Assembly: GCA_913060865.1 (NCBI GenBank)
Contig: CAJXTU010000001.1
Span: 124,001 to 188,000, forward strand
Origin: an uncultured Cycloclasticus sp.
GTDB lineage: Bacteria; Pseudomonadota; Gammaproteobacteria; Methylococcales; Cycloclasticaceae
Length of the DNA stretch: 64,000 nt
Direction of reading: 5' to 3'
Positions 36,557 to 46,436 of this stretch are shown here, in pieces. A program made the position numbers and the translations under genes. The first letter of the stretch is position 1, and every line of letters begins with the position of its first letter. The notes beneath the pieces were generated by a model, which saw only the letters and a list, made by a program, of their open reading frames with translations, was not told where the DNA came from and searched no databases.

Positions 36557-37995
36557 TAATCGCGCCAGAAAACAGGGCTGAATAAGACGAGTAAGGTGAA
36601 TATTTCTAGACGACCTAGCAGCATAGCAAAACAAGCAATCCATTTACTAGCGTCGGGCAAGGTGAGGTAGCTGCTACTAATGTCGCCTAGCCCAGGACCT
36701 AAATTATTGAGTGTTGCTGCGACGGCAGAAAAGGCCGTGACTTGATCAAGCCCGGTCATCATCATGAGTATCATTAGCAAACCAAAAGATAAAATATAGG
36801 CGGAAAAAAAACTCCATACCGCATTAATAACAGGCCGAGAAACGACGTGTTGATCAAGTTTTATGGGCATATCGGCATGTGGGTGAATAAGGTGAGTAAT
36901 TTCTTTGCCTAACTGCTTCAGCATAATCAAAATTCGGATCACCTTAATACCACCGGCAGTGGATCCAGCGCAACCACCATAAAAACTCATGAAGATGAGC
37001 AGTACAGGAATAAATAAGGGCCAGCTTGCGTGGTTGGTTGAGGTGAAGCCTGCCGTTGTAGCGAATGAAACAACCTGAAATAGGGTTTGCTCAAAGATGT
37101 TGGAATGGCCTAAATAAAAAAAGACGGCGCAGATAATAAGTGTGTGTATAGCGAGTATGGATAGGTAGGCTTTAAGTTCGCTATTTTGGGTATATATTTT
37201 TAAATTAAGGGATTTAGCAACCTTAAAGTGTAACGCAAAATTTATTCCAGCTATGACCATGAAAGCAATGCAAATATAATTTAAGGCGGAGCTGTTAAAA
37301 AAGGCAAAACTTGCATCATGAGTTGAAAATCCACCAATGGAAATGGTACTAAAGCTATGCGTTAAGGCATCAAAAAAAGTCATGCCGCCAGCCCAGTAGG
37401 CTAATGTACACGCAATGGTTAAACCGAGGTATATCTCCCATAACGCCTTAGCTGTTTCAGTAATGCGAGGCGTTAACTTGGCATCTTTAACTGGGCCAGG
37501 CGTTTCGGCCTTATATAGCTGCATTCCACCAATCCCTAGCATGGGTAAAATGGCGACCGCGAGTACAACGATACCCATACCGCCAAACCACTGAAGTTGT
37601 TGGCGATAAAAAAGAATCGATTTGGGCAGTTCATCTAGCCCCGTTATCACGGTTGCACCTGTTGTGGTTAGGCCTGAAATGGATTCAAAAATAGCATCCG
37701 TAAGTGATAGCGAAGGCATGCTTGAAACATAAAAAGGGATGGCGCCTGACAGGCCTAAGCTTATCCAGAAGATAGCGGCAATAATGAAACCGTCACGAGT
37801 TCTTAGGTCTTCTTTTGCATTTTTAGCGCTTAGCCAAAGTATAAAACCAGTCAAGAAAATAGTGAGAAAGCCAATAACAAAGGGTTGATGGTTTTGTTCG
37901 TTGTAAATAAAGGAAACGATAATAGGCGGTAGCATAGTAATGCTAAATAAGCCTAATAGTAGGCCGGATATTCGCCGAATAACGTTGTAATGCAT
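36556..37995 (-). CDS. trkH: potassium uptake protein TrkH/TrkG
   Basis: A 479-residue membrane protein built from four pore repeats, visible as ISGLTTTGATVI, SFSTISIGGFSTHD, SFATTAGFTSTNHA and the C-terminal FSAVAATLNNLGPGL filter loops. GGCAGSTAGGIKVIR is a family hallmark. It works with TrkA, encoded two bases upstream. Confidence 0.95.
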   Translation of the reverse strand: MHYNVIRRISGLLLGLFSITMLPPIIVSFIYNEQNHQPFVIGFLTIFLTGFILWLSAKNAKEDLRTRDGFIIAAIFWISLGLSGAIPFYVSSMPSLSLTDAIFESISGLTTTGATVITGLDELPKSILFYRQQLQWFGGMGIVVLAVAILPMLGIGGMQLYKAETPGPVKDAKLTPRITETAKALWEIYLGLTIACTLAYWAGGMTFFDALTHSFSTISIGGFSTHDASFAFFNSSALNYICIAFMVIAGINFALHFKVAKSLNLKIYTQNSELKAYLSILAIHTLIICAVFFYLGHSNIFEQTLFQVVSFATTAGFTSTNHASWPLFIPVLLIFMSFYGGCAGSTAGGIKVIRILIMLKQLGKEITHLIHPHADMPIKLDQHVVSRPVINAVWSFFSAYILSFGLLMILMMMTGLDQVTAFSAVAATLNNLGPGLGDISSSYLTLPDASKWIACFAMLLGRLEIFTLLVLFSPVFWRD

Positions 37996-37997
37996 GG

Positions 37998-39389
37998 TTA
38001 CTTGATGAGCCGGCTAAGGAGTGATTTCGTAGGCTTAAAAAGCAATTCTACTTGATGAACTAATGATTTGTCGGCAATAAAAATAATAAGGTGGTCACCC
38101 TCGTTAACGACAACATCTTTCTTTGTGGGAAGGGGGATATTTTTTCTAACGAGGCCAATAACGAGGCTGCCATCTGGCAGTTTAATATCACGTATCGTTT
38201 TCCCAGCGAGCGTGTTTTTTGCCTCATTAGGTTGAATAATAACTTCTAACGCTTCGGCTTTACCTCGCAATAAAGAATGAACACTGGATATATTGCCTTG
38301 CCTAACTTGCGATAGGATTTTCCCGATGGTGGTGTGTTGTGGGTAAATGACGTTATCGATGGAGCCGTTGTCGACCATGTTCATATAGGCATTTCTATCA
38401 ACTAGGCTCATAACCACTTTAGCGCCTAAGCTTTTAGCTAGCATAGAGCAGAGGATATTCGTTTCATCATCACTGGTTAGCGTGCAGAAGACGTCCGTTC
38501 TATCAATGTTCTCGTCGAGTAGGAATGCTTCATCGGTCGCGTCACCGCTGAGCACGATGCTATGGTCTAGTTGCTCAGATAGTTCGTAAGCTTTCTGGGG
38601 GCTTTTAGTGATGATTTTAACTTGTAGGGTGTTTTCAAGTTCTTTTGCTAAACCAAGGCCAATACGGCCACCACCGGCGATAATTAATCGTTTGTATGCT
38701 TTGTCTTGGTTGAATAACAGGCTGAGGACTCTTTGAATGTCATTAGAGGGTGCGATAAAGAAAACGCGATCATTTTCTTCAATAATGGTTTCATAGTTAG
38801 GAATAATGATTTCATTTTTTCTATAAATGAGGCCTATTCTCGCGTAGATCCCTTGTAATTGTTGGGTTAGCTCGGCGAGTGATTTTCCGATTAATGCGCA
38901 GTCTTGATTACATTTGGTTTCAACGAGGCTAAGAGTGCCGTTAGCGAAGGATAAAACCTGTTGTGACCCAGGGTGTAAAATGAGGCTTTTAATGAACTGT
39001 ACGATCTCATTTTCAGGGTTGATAATGACATCAATAGGTATGGCATTAGCATTGAAAAGCTGATCTTGTACATCTAAAAAGGTTTTTGCCCGCACCCGTG
39101 CAATTTTTTGTGGAACCTTGAATAGGTGGTGAGCCACCTGGCAAGCCATCATGTTCGTTTCGTCACTGTCGGTTGCGGCAATGACGATATCAGCATGTTT
39201 TATGCCTGCGCTTTCTAGCACATCAGGGTGAGATACGTTTCCACAAATAGCAGAAACATCTAAGCGCTCACAGGCTGCATCTATGACGCTTTGGCTTTTA
39301 TCGATTAACGTGATATCGATATTTTCATTAGACAGGTTACTGGCAACAGTAAAGCCAACGCGGCCAGCGCCTAAAATAATAATTCTCAT
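37998..39389 (-). CDS. trkA: Trk potassium transporter peripheral subunit TrkA
   Basis: A 463-residue gating protein with two tandem units, each an NAD(H)-binding RCK domain followed by a TrkA-C domain. The glycine loops are ILGAGRVGFTVASNL (residues 4-18) and IAGGGRIGLGLAKEL in the second half. It sits on the cytoplasmic side of TrkH. Lies between ntrX and trkH, the standard order. Confidence 0.96.
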   Translation of the reverse strand: MRIIILGAGRVGFTVASNLSNENIDITLIDKSQSVIDAACERLDVSAICGNVSHPDVLESAGIKHADIVIAATDSDETNMMACQVAHHLFKVPQKIARVRAKTFLDVQDQLFNANAIPIDVIINPENEIVQFIKSLILHPGSQQVLSFANGTLSLVETKCNQDCALIGKSLAELTQQLQGIYARIGLIYRKNEIIIPNYETIIEENDRVFFIAPSNDIQRVLSLLFNQDKAYKRLIIAGGGRIGLGLAKELENTLQVKIITKSPQKAYELSEQLDHSIVLSGDATDEAFLLDENIDRTDVFCTLTSDDETNILCSMLAKSLGAKVVMSLVDRNAYMNMVDNGSIDNVIYPQHTTIGKILSQVRQGNISSVHSLLRGKAEALEVIIQPNEAKNTLAGKTIRDIKLPDGSLVIGLVRKNIPLPTKKDVVVNEGDHLIIFIADKSLVHQVELLFKPTKSLLSRLIK

Positions 39390-39410
39390 AGAGTAAAGTG
39401 GTGAGTTGGT

Positions 39411-40778
39411 CTAGCGCTTTGCTCTAAACTCGATGCCCAAGGCATGGAGCTTACGGTAAAGGTGAGTTCTTTCCATGCCAGCCGTTTTTGCCAGCTTAGT
39501 GACGCTGCCTTGGTGTTGATTAAGATGGTAGTCAAGGTAGGCTTTTTCAAATTGTGCTCGAGCATCTTTAAGAGGTAGGTCATAAAAGACAGGTATATCG
39601 TTAGATGTTATGACGGATCTTGCCGGTTCACCAAGTGTTGTTTTCACTTCAGTTAGGCCAATCTCGTCCCCAATACCTAGTATTAATAGGCGTTGAACCA
39701 CATTTCTTAGTTCACGTATATTCCCTAGCCACGTATGGTCGCTTAAAAATTGCTGCGCTGCAATGGTAAATTTGCGTTTAGGTAAATTTTCTCGTTTTAT
39801 ATAATGTTGGAGATAAAAATCTAAGAGCAACGGTATATCCTCTTTTCTATCCCTTAGTGAGGGCAAATGCAGGCAGGCTACGTTGAGTAAATAGTATAAG
39901 TCTTGCCTGAATTCACCTTTTTGAATAGCTTCTTCAAGGTCTTGCCGAGTCGAGGCGATGATCCTTACGTCAGCTTTGACTTCTTCGTGGCCGCCAATAC
40001 GCTGAAATGATTTGGATTCTAAAGCGCTGAGTAAACGATGTTGGACTTCGCTGTCCATGTCGCCAATTTCATCGATGAATAAGGTACCGTGATTTGCCTT
40101 TTCAAGCAGGCCGTAGTGAATAGAGTTGCCTTCTTCGCGGCCAAAAAATTCTTCTAAAACATTGTGAGAGGTGAGAGTGCCTGTATTAAGTTCAATAAAC
40201 GGCCCTTGTTTCCTTGTGCTGTATTCATGAATATACCGCGCCAACGTTTCTTTCCCACTTCCAGGTTCGCCGGTTAATAACACGCGTGTATCGTGTTGCC
40301 CTAATCTGCGAGATTGCTCAAGAAGTTGTTGAATTTGTTGGCTATTCCCTAACGGTTCTTGAATGTTATTGGCGTATTGTTTGAGGTCTATATTTTCTTG
40401 TTTGAGCTTTTCTGCCTCAAGTGCGCGCTCAACAGTTAATAATAGTTTTGCTATTGATAGGGGTTTTTCTAAAAAATCATAAGCGCCAAGACGAGTGGCC
40501 TCTACCGCCGTTTCAACGGTACCGTGCCCAGACATCATGATCACCGGGCATGATAAGTCGCCCGCTGTAGACCACTCTTTTAGTAAGCTGACGCCGTCAG
40601 TATCGGGCATCCAGATATCGAGCAAGATCAAATCATGTCGGCACTCATGACGCGCTTTCTGCGCCATCGCTGCGTTATCGGCAGTGGATACCTCATAGTT
40701 TTCATCTTCGAGAATGTCACAGATTAAACTACGAATATCTGGTTCATCGTCAATAACAAGAATATGAGGTTTGTTCAT
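39411..40778 (-). CDS. ntrX: NtrX-like response regulator with AAA+ domain
   Basis: A 455-residue regulator. Receiver domain with LLDIWMPD (phospho-acceptor D54) and DFLEKPLS; AAA+ domain with Walker A GEPGSGKE and LFIDEIGDM; Fis-type helix-turn-helix at the C-terminus (QGSVTKLAKTAGMERTHLYRKL). The GAFTGA loop that contacts sigma54 is replaced by FFGREEGNSIHYGLLEKA, as in other NtrX proteins, so direct sigma54 activation is doubtful. Partner kinase NtrY is directly upstream. Confidence 0.9.
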   Translation of the reverse strand: MNKPHILVIDDEPDIRSLICDILEDENYEVSTADNAAMAQKARHECRHDLILLDIWMPDTDGVSLLKEWSTAGDLSCPVIMMSGHGTVETAVEATRLGAYDFLEKPLSIAKLLLTVERALEAEKLKQENIDLKQYANNIQEPLGNSQQIQQLLEQSRRLGQHDTRVLLTGEPGSGKETLARYIHEYSTRKQGPFIELNTGTLTSHNVLEEFFGREEGNSIHYGLLEKANHGTLFIDEIGDMDSEVQHRLLSALESKSFQRIGGHEEVKADVRIIASTRQDLEEAIQKGEFRQDLYYLLNVACLHLPSLRDRKEDIPLLLDFYLQHYIKRENLPKRKFTIAAQQFLSDHTWLGNIRELRNVVQRLLILGIGDEIGLTEVKTTLGEPARSVITSNDIPVFYDLPLKDARAQFEKAYLDYHLNQHQGSVTKLAKTAGMERTHLYRKLHALGIEFRAKR

Positions 40779-40807
40779 AAAGCGTTTCCGTAAATCGAAG
40801 GGTTTAA

Positions 40808-42955
40808 TTAAAGGGTAGTGACCGGTAGTTGAATAATGAAATTGGCGCCTTGGGGTGTAACGGGTTTGATAATAATCGTGCCGCCGTGTTCCTCAATAAT
40901 TTTTTTAACAATAGCAAGCCCAAGGCCTGTGCCTTTATCTTTGGTTGTTGCATAAGGCTCGAAAATGCGTTCAATGTCGGAATTATCTACTCCTAGGCCA
41001 TTATCAGCAATACAAATTTCGATTGAATCACTGTCTTTTTGATATCTAGCCGAGATGCTTATTTTACCTCCATTGATACCGGCAATAGCTTCTTGTGCAT
41101 TTTTTATCAAATTAATGAGTACTTGCCTCAGTCGAATAGGGTCTGCATAAGTGCTAGGTAAATGCTCGTCAATGGTGAGTATAAGGTGCTGTATTTGGCC
41201 CTGATACAAGGTGCTAATGTCATCAATAAGGTGACTTATGGATATAACTTGAGGCTTCGATTGTGGCGGACGTGCAAAATTAGAGAAGTCATTGACCATG
41301 CTTTTCATAGCGCTAACTTGTTGCACGATGGTGTCGGTCGATTTTTTGAGCACCTTATTGGCGTCGTCATCAAGCTGAGCGTGTAGTTTTCTTTGTAAAC
41401 GTTCAGCGGATAATTGTATGGGTGTTAACGGGTTTTTAATTTCATGGGCCAGACGTTGAGCCACTTCACTCCATGCAGCATTTCTTTGTGACTGGATGAT
41501 GGGTGTGACGTCATCAAAAATTAAAACGTAACCGGATAATGTCTTGTCGGCGGCGTAAAGAGGCGCGCCTTTTAACAGTAAGGTTTTCTTTTGGTGGTTG
41601 ATAGAAAAAACAAATTCGTGTTGCCACTGCTTCTCTTTGGATGAAAAATTGTCAATTAATAAAGTTGTGAAGGAGTCAAGTTCAGGGCATTTGATGGCAA
41701 TTTCTTCTAGTGAGAATTCGATACAGGCCGTTAATGGGTGCTCAAGAATTTGATCGGCACCATGGTTTGTCGTTTTCAGTCTCAGTGAAAGGTCAAAGCC
41801 TAAAACGCCATTGGAAAGATGGCTTAATACGGTTTCTAGATAAGCGTGTTGGTTCTCGGCATCTCGTTGGGCATTATTGGCCTCTGTTCGAGAGCTAGCA
41901 ATGCGTAATATCATGGCGTTAAATGAATTAATGAGAAACCCAAGTTCGTCTTGGCGGTCACTCTTTAGCGTTGTCTCGTAATCTCCGCTAGCGACATCTT
42001 GAGTTCCCTTGACTAGTTGGCGAATGGGCGCAACGAGCTCTCTGGCAAAAACAAAAGCCGCCCAACTAGCGGCTAATATGCTAAAAATAAGAGCTAAAGA
42101 AAGGGTTAAGGTGAAACTGAACTTTAAAGAGTCGCGTAAATAGTTAAATTCTTGATAAGCGGTATAGGCATCTTCTACCGAGTCAGCTAGTTCACTAATG
42201 TCTTCGGGTACAGTGTATATGGCTTGCAAGTAGCGTTTGGGATTAGTATTTTTAATTTCAACGATGGTTCGTACAACCAGACCTCTATCTTGGTTTGGCT
42301 CTAAGCCAATAAACTCGCGATTCTGCTTGGCTAGCAATAGTGTTGAGCTGTCAGGGGTGTTGGGAATCAGCACGCCGGGGTCAAGGTTAGTTGTTGCTAT
42401 AATTTGGCCCTGCTTTGAAAAAGCAGTTAATTCACTGGCATTTGTTTGAGCGCGAAGACCAGCTAGCGTTAAGGATAAAAAGATATCCGATTTATTTTCT
42501 AATTGACTGGCTAAGTGGCGGGTTTCTTTCATTAGTGAAATGGTTCGATTGTCTAATGAGCGACGGCTTAATGTTAATGAGCTTTGCATCGCATTATCAA
42601 TTTTTGCATCGAACCAACTGTCAATACTTTGATGCAAAAGCTGACTAGAAAAGTAAAAAACGATACCCGTCGGAATGACGGAAATAGCAAAAAAAAGTAA
42701 AACAATCCGAACCGTGATGCGCGACCCGACGGCTTGCTGTTTGAACTGATGCCAAAGCCAACGAATATTTGAAATGAGTAAGCCAAATAAAAACAAAGTC
42801 CCAGCTATATTGATGAGAATCAACACAGAAAATAAATCGCTGAACTGAGAGTGTGATTCCGTGGCATGACTCATCAAGTACAGACTGAAAAGTAAGCTGA
42901 GCAATACCCCAGTGGGAATGAAATAGGTTCTTTTCTTTATTGAGTTAAAGGCCAT
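40808..42955 (-). CDS. ntrY: NtrY-like sensor histidine kinase
   Basis: A 715-residue membrane kinase. Several N-terminal membrane helices and a periplasmic part are followed by a HAMP domain, a PAS-like region (HAYLETVLSHLSNGVLGFD), HisKA with the phospho-acceptor in RLAHEIKNPLTPIQLSAERL, and HATPase with ADNGLGVD and KGTGLGLAIVKKI. Senses an unknown envelope or redox/nitrogen cue. Its start overlaps the DUF4390 gene by 19 bases. Confidence 0.93.
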   Translation of the reverse strand: MAFNSIKKRTYFIPTGVLLSLLFSLYLMSHATESHSQFSDLFSVLILINIAGTLFLFGLLISNIRWLWHQFKQQAVGSRITVRIVLLFFAISVIPTGIVFYFSSQLLHQSIDSWFDAKIDNAMQSSLTLSRRSLDNRTISLMKETRHLASQLENKSDIFLSLTLAGLRAQTNASELTAFSKQGQIIATTNLDPGVLIPNTPDSSTLLLAKQNREFIGLEPNQDRGLVVRTIVEIKNTNPKRYLQAIYTVPEDISELADSVEDAYTAYQEFNYLRDSLKFSFTLTLSLALIFSILAASWAAFVFARELVAPIRQLVKGTQDVASGDYETTLKSDRQDELGFLINSFNAMILRIASSRTEANNAQRDAENQHAYLETVLSHLSNGVLGFDLSLRLKTTNHGADQILEHPLTACIEFSLEEIAIKCPELDSFTTLLIDNFSSKEKQWQHEFVFSINHQKKTLLLKGAPLYAADKTLSGYVLIFDDVTPIIQSQRNAAWSEVAQRLAHEIKNPLTPIQLSAERLQRKLHAQLDDDANKVLKKSTDTIVQQVSAMKSMVNDFSNFARPPQSKPQVISISHLIDDISTLYQGQIQHLILTIDEHLPSTYADPIRLRQVLINLIKNAQEAIAGINGGKISISARYQKDSDSIEICIADNGLGVDNSDIERIFEPYATTKDKGTGLGLAIVKKIIEEHGGTIIIKPVTPQGANFIIQLPVTTL

Positions 42956-43530
42956 TGGAATGTGTTGCTGCGTAAGTACCAGCCTGGAGTTATGTAAGCT
43001 AAGGGCCGCATTGGGAGAGGTAGAGCTTCAATATTAAGGTAGGCCTTTAGCGTAATATTAGCGCTAACAATATTGCTGCTTCTTATCGCATGTATAGGAA
43101 TGTCATTAAGCACACCTAAAGCATGAAGAGCCGTTGAAAGGCTGGAAAAATTATGTTCTAAATTAGTTGTTTTATCGGAGACTTGATAAATTTCAGACAG
43201 CGTATGGTATTTGATTTGATACGGTAATGTGACGCTATTGAGGTATTTATCCCAGAGCCATTTTCTTGGTTCGATAATGGATAAGTCGACGTTGAACGTT
43301 AGGGTGATACCGTTGTGTAAGGCTTTTATCGCCTCATCACTCAATTTGTAATTTATGTGGGCGTTTAATAGGTAAGTTTGATCCTGAAAAGACAAACTAG
43401 CTGCTTTTATGTGAATAGTCGACTGTTCGTCGGCTACGCCGCTGGCTGCTGTGATTAATAAACCGAGGCAGAGCACCCAATGTAGTATGTGCCGGGTAAA
43501 GTGTATTGGTTTTATATTTTTGTTAAGCAT
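42937..43530 (-). CDS. DUF4390 domain protein
   Basis: A 197-residue protein with an N-terminal signal/anchor segment (about residues 12-31) and a predicted beta-rich periplasmic part (IHIKAASLSFQDQTYLLNAHINYKL split over strands; RPLAYITPGWYLRSNTFQW at the end). The family's usual place is between rsmB and ntrY, as here. It overlaps both by 19 bases. Function unknown; the conserved link to NtrY suggests a role in its sensing, which is inference. Confidence 0.85.
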   Translation of the reverse strand: MLNKNIKPIHFTRHILHWVLCLGLLITAASGVADEQSTIHIKAASLSFQDQTYLLNAHINYKLSDEAIKALHNGITLTFNVDLSIIEPRKWLWDKYLNSVTLPYQIKYHTLSEIYQVSDKTTNLEHNFSSLSTALHALGVLNDIPIHAIRSSNIVSANITLKAYLNIEALPLPMRPLAYITPGWYLRSNTFQWPLTQ

Positions 43531-44822
43531 GCGTAGTAAAAGCCATCCATATTATTATCACCGGGCAAAATTTGTTGTCCATGCTCACAAGGTTGGCCCC
43601 ATTCGGCTGTTATTTTTACTTCTTTTGAATCAGCGTGTTCGCGCATAAAGGCAGAGATTTGCTGGCTGTTTTCTGAAGATAATATAGAGCAGGTAGCATA
43701 TAAAAGCACACCATTTTTGCTGAGTAGTGGCCAAATGGTATTGAGTAAGTCGTGTTGTAGTTTTATTAGAGCGGGAATGTCGGATGCCTTTCGCAGTAAC
43801 TTAATGTCGGGGTGCCGTCGAATAACGCCGGTAGCTGAGCAAGGAGCATCCAGCAAAATACGGTCAAAAGTTTTACCATCAAACCATTCATTCGGCTCAA
43901 GTCCGTCGACGGTCATTACGTCGGCGTTTAGTTGCAGCCGTTGAAGGTTCTCTATAACGCGTTGATTGCGGTTTTCATCGATATCAATCGCTAATAGAGA
44001 CACCGTGCTCGGTGCAGCTTCAAGAATATGTGCTGTTTTTCCACCGGGCGCGGCACAAACATCTAAGATATGTTGACCATCTTTAATATCTAATAGTGTG
44101 GCGGCCAATTGGGCGGCGCCGTCTTGAACGGATGACGCGCCTTGCCAAAAATCGGGTAGCTGGTCGACATTTACTGAGTGATCAAGCGTTAAACCAACAG
44201 AGTTGAAAGGGTTTTCTATTGCGCTAATGCCACTGCCTTCTAATTGTTTGAGATAAGTGCTTCGCGACGTTTTTTTCTGATTAACCCGTATAGACATCGG
44301 TGGATACTGATTGTTGGCATCTAGGATATCGATAACTTTTTTACCCCAGTTTTTTGTTAGCTCTTGTATAAGCCAGTTTGGGTGAGAGGTGCGCAAATTA
44401 AGATTTTCATCGACGGTTTTCTCTAGCGATTCTCTATTACGCAAGAAATTCCGTAACACGCCATTGAGTACGCCTTTGGCCCAGCTTTTTTTTCCATTTC
44501 GGCATAGATTAACGGTTTCAGAAACAGCAGCGTGGTCGGGCGTGCTGAGGTAGATAATTTGATAAAGTCCGACTAAGGCCAGCACGGTAATATCTAAATC
44601 TTTTGGCTTGAATGTTTTTTTTAGTAACAGCTTGAGGATGCCGTTCAAGCGATCGTGCCAGCGAAGTGTGCCGTAACAAAGCTCATGACAAAAAGCGCGT
44701 TCTCTAGCTTCTAACTCTTCAGTAATGCTCAGTGCATCGGTGAGTGACTTGCCTTGCTTAAGAACGGCGCAAATAACGACAACAGCCGTTTCTCGAGCAG
44801 ACCGTGGGGCTTTATTTTTCAA
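43512..44822 (-). CDS. rsmB: 16S rRNA (cytosine-967) methyltransferase RsmB
   Basis: A 436-residue enzyme with an N-terminal NusB-like domain and a C-terminal methyltransferase domain: VCAAPGGKTAHILEA (SAM site), LLDAPCSATGVIRRHPDIK (first conserved Cys) and YATCSILSSEN (catalytic Cys). Starts at TTG eight bases after fmt; no earlier ATG suits the family N-terminus. Confidence 0.96.
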   Translation of the reverse strand: MKNKAPRSARETAVVVICAVLKQGKSLTDALSITEELEARERAFCHELCYGTLRWHDRLNGILKLLLKKTFKPKDLDITVLALVGLYQIIYLSTPDHAAVSETVNLCRNGKKSWAKGVLNGVLRNFLRNRESLEKTVDENLNLRTSHPNWLIQELTKNWGKKVIDILDANNQYPPMSIRVNQKKTSRSTYLKQLEGSGISAIENPFNSVGLTLDHSVNVDQLPDFWQGASSVQDGAAQLAATLLDIKDGQHILDVCAAPGGKTAHILEAAPSTVSLLAIDIDENRNQRVIENLQRLQLNADVMTVDGLEPNEWFDGKTFDRILLDAPCSATGVIRRHPDIKLLRKASDIPALIKLQHDLLNTIWPLLSKNGVLLYATCSILSSENSQQISAFMREHADSKEVKITAEWGQPCEHGQQILPGDNNMDGFYYACLTKI

Positions 44823-44829
44823 CGTGAGG

Positions 44830-45753
44830 TTATCCTAATGTGATGTTGTTAACTTGATGCGCTGACAAGTAATCACTAGCGGACATGCGACGTTTGTTGG
44901 CGGGTTGTAGTTCGGTGATGTCGAGAAAATAATCGGCACAAGCGACCAATAACTTGTTTTTTTCGGTTTTTATTTGTCCGGGTTGCAAAGTAGACGGTTC
45001 AGCCGTTGTTTCTGCTTGCCATATTCGTAAAGGCTTGCCGTCGATCAACGTATGTGCCACAGGCCATGGGTTGTAACCTTGGATAGAGCGTTGAACTGAT
45101 GAGGCGGTTTGGTTCCAGTTAATCAAAGCTTCTTGTTTGGTAAGCTTGTGAGCATACGTCACGTCAGCGTCTGATTGAGCTTTAGGGGTTAGCTCTCTTT
45201 TTGTGACTTTGGGTAGTAAGTTGAGCAGGGCATCGGCACCTAATATAGCTAACTTATCGTGCAGACTGCTGGAGGTGTCGTTAAGTGCAATGGGGCAACT
45301 AACCTTTAATAGCATATCACCCGTGTCGAGACCTTTATCCATTTGCATTAGGGTGACACCGGTTTCTTTGTCGCCTGCCAAAATAGCACGTTGAATAGGC
45401 GCGGCGCCACGCCAACGGGGTAATAAGGAGGCGTGAATATTAATGCAGCCGAATTGCGGTGTTTTTAAAACGTTCTCGGGCAAAATAATGCCGTAGGCAA
45501 CGACAATCATTAGATCTGCCTGGTAGCGAGCCAATGCCTCTAGTGATTCAGGCGATTTAAAATTAACCGGCTGTTCGACGGGTATTTGTGACGGTAAAGC
45601 GCATTGCTTGACTGGGCTGAATTGGATTTTTCGCCCTCGACCTGCAGGTCTATCAGGTTGTGTGTAAACGGCGCAAATATCATGCTCACTTGAGATAAGT
45701 GCTTGAAGCGTAGGCACAGAGAAATCAGGCGTGCCGGCAAAAATAATTTTCAT
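44830..45753 (-). CDS. fmt: methionyl-tRNA formyltransferase
   Basis: A 307-residue enzyme formylating initiator Met-tRNA. N-terminal FAGTPDFSVPTLQALI, the catalytic NIHASLLPRWRGAAPIQ with Asn and His, and MDKGLDTGDML are all present, plus the C-terminal tRNA-binding domain. Ten bases after def. Confidence 0.97.
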   Translation of the reverse strand: MKIIFAGTPDFSVPTLQALISSEHDICAVYTQPDRPAGRGRKIQFSPVKQCALPSQIPVEQPVNFKSPESLEALARYQADLMIVVAYGIILPENVLKTPQFGCINIHASLLPRWRGAAPIQRAILAGDKETGVTLMQMDKGLDTGDMLLKVSCPIALNDTSSSLHDKLAILGADALLNLLPKVTKRELTPKAQSDADVTYAHKLTKQEALINWNQTASSVQRSIQGYNPWPVAHTLIDGKPLRIWQAETTAEPSTLQPGQIKTEKNKLLVACADYFLDITELQPANKRRMSASDYLSAHQVNNITLG

Positions 45754-45763
45754 GATGAAGGTG

Positions 45764-46297
45764 TTATAGCGTGGAGGAGGGTTGTTTAACTTGTTGAGCC
45801 AGTTCTTTATCCATTTGTATAAGCTTTTTTCTAATACGATTACGTTTCAAGGGTGATAGGTAATCGACAAATAATTTACCATCTAAATGATCTATTTCGT
45901 GCTGGATGCAAACGGCTAAAAGCCCTTCCGCTGTTAGCTCAAACGCTTCACCTTGTTGGTTAAGGGCGTTAACTGTAATGTGTTCGGCCCTTTCAACGTT
46001 TTCGTAAAAACCGGGAACCGATAGGCAACCTTCTTGCATAATTTCAACGCCATCTTTGTGTGTAATAACTGGGTTGATAAGGCATAAAGGTTCGTCTTTG
46101 TCTTCCGATATATCTATCACAATAAGGCGTTTATGAAAGTTTACTTGTGTAGCAGCCAGCCCGATGCCTGGTGCGTCGTACATGGTCTCATACATGTCAT
46201 CGATAAAACGACGTAGTTTGTCATCTATCGTGATGATATTAACCGCTTTGGTTCTAAGGCGTTTATCTGGAAAGTGAAGAATGTCTAATTTTGCCAT
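45764..46297 (-). CDS. def: peptide deformylase
   Basis: A 177-residue metalloenzyme removing formyl groups from nascent proteins. The three motifs are [16 protein letters not shown] (metal Cys) and QHEIDHLDG (two metal His and catalytic Glu). First gene of the long minus-strand run and divergent from the LysM gene. Confidence 0.98.
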   Translation of the reverse strand: MAKLDILHFPDKRLRTKAVNIITIDDKLRRFIDDMYETMYDAPGIGLAATQVNFHKRLIVIDISEDKDEPLCLINPVITHKDGVEIMQEGCLSVPGFYENVERAEHITVNALNQQGEAFELTAEGLLAVCIQHEIDHLDGKLFVDYLSPLKRNRIRKKLIQMDKELAQQVKQPSSTL

Positions 46298-46436
46298 AAT
46301 TTAATATTTAAGAAAGAAATGTGCGTTTGTGCTCAATTGTTTAGGGTGAATTCTAACGAATTTAGGTTAAACTTTGAATAGTGAATATTTTAGGCTAGAC
46401 TTAGAATATTCTTGTTTGCCAATAAAAAGGAAGATC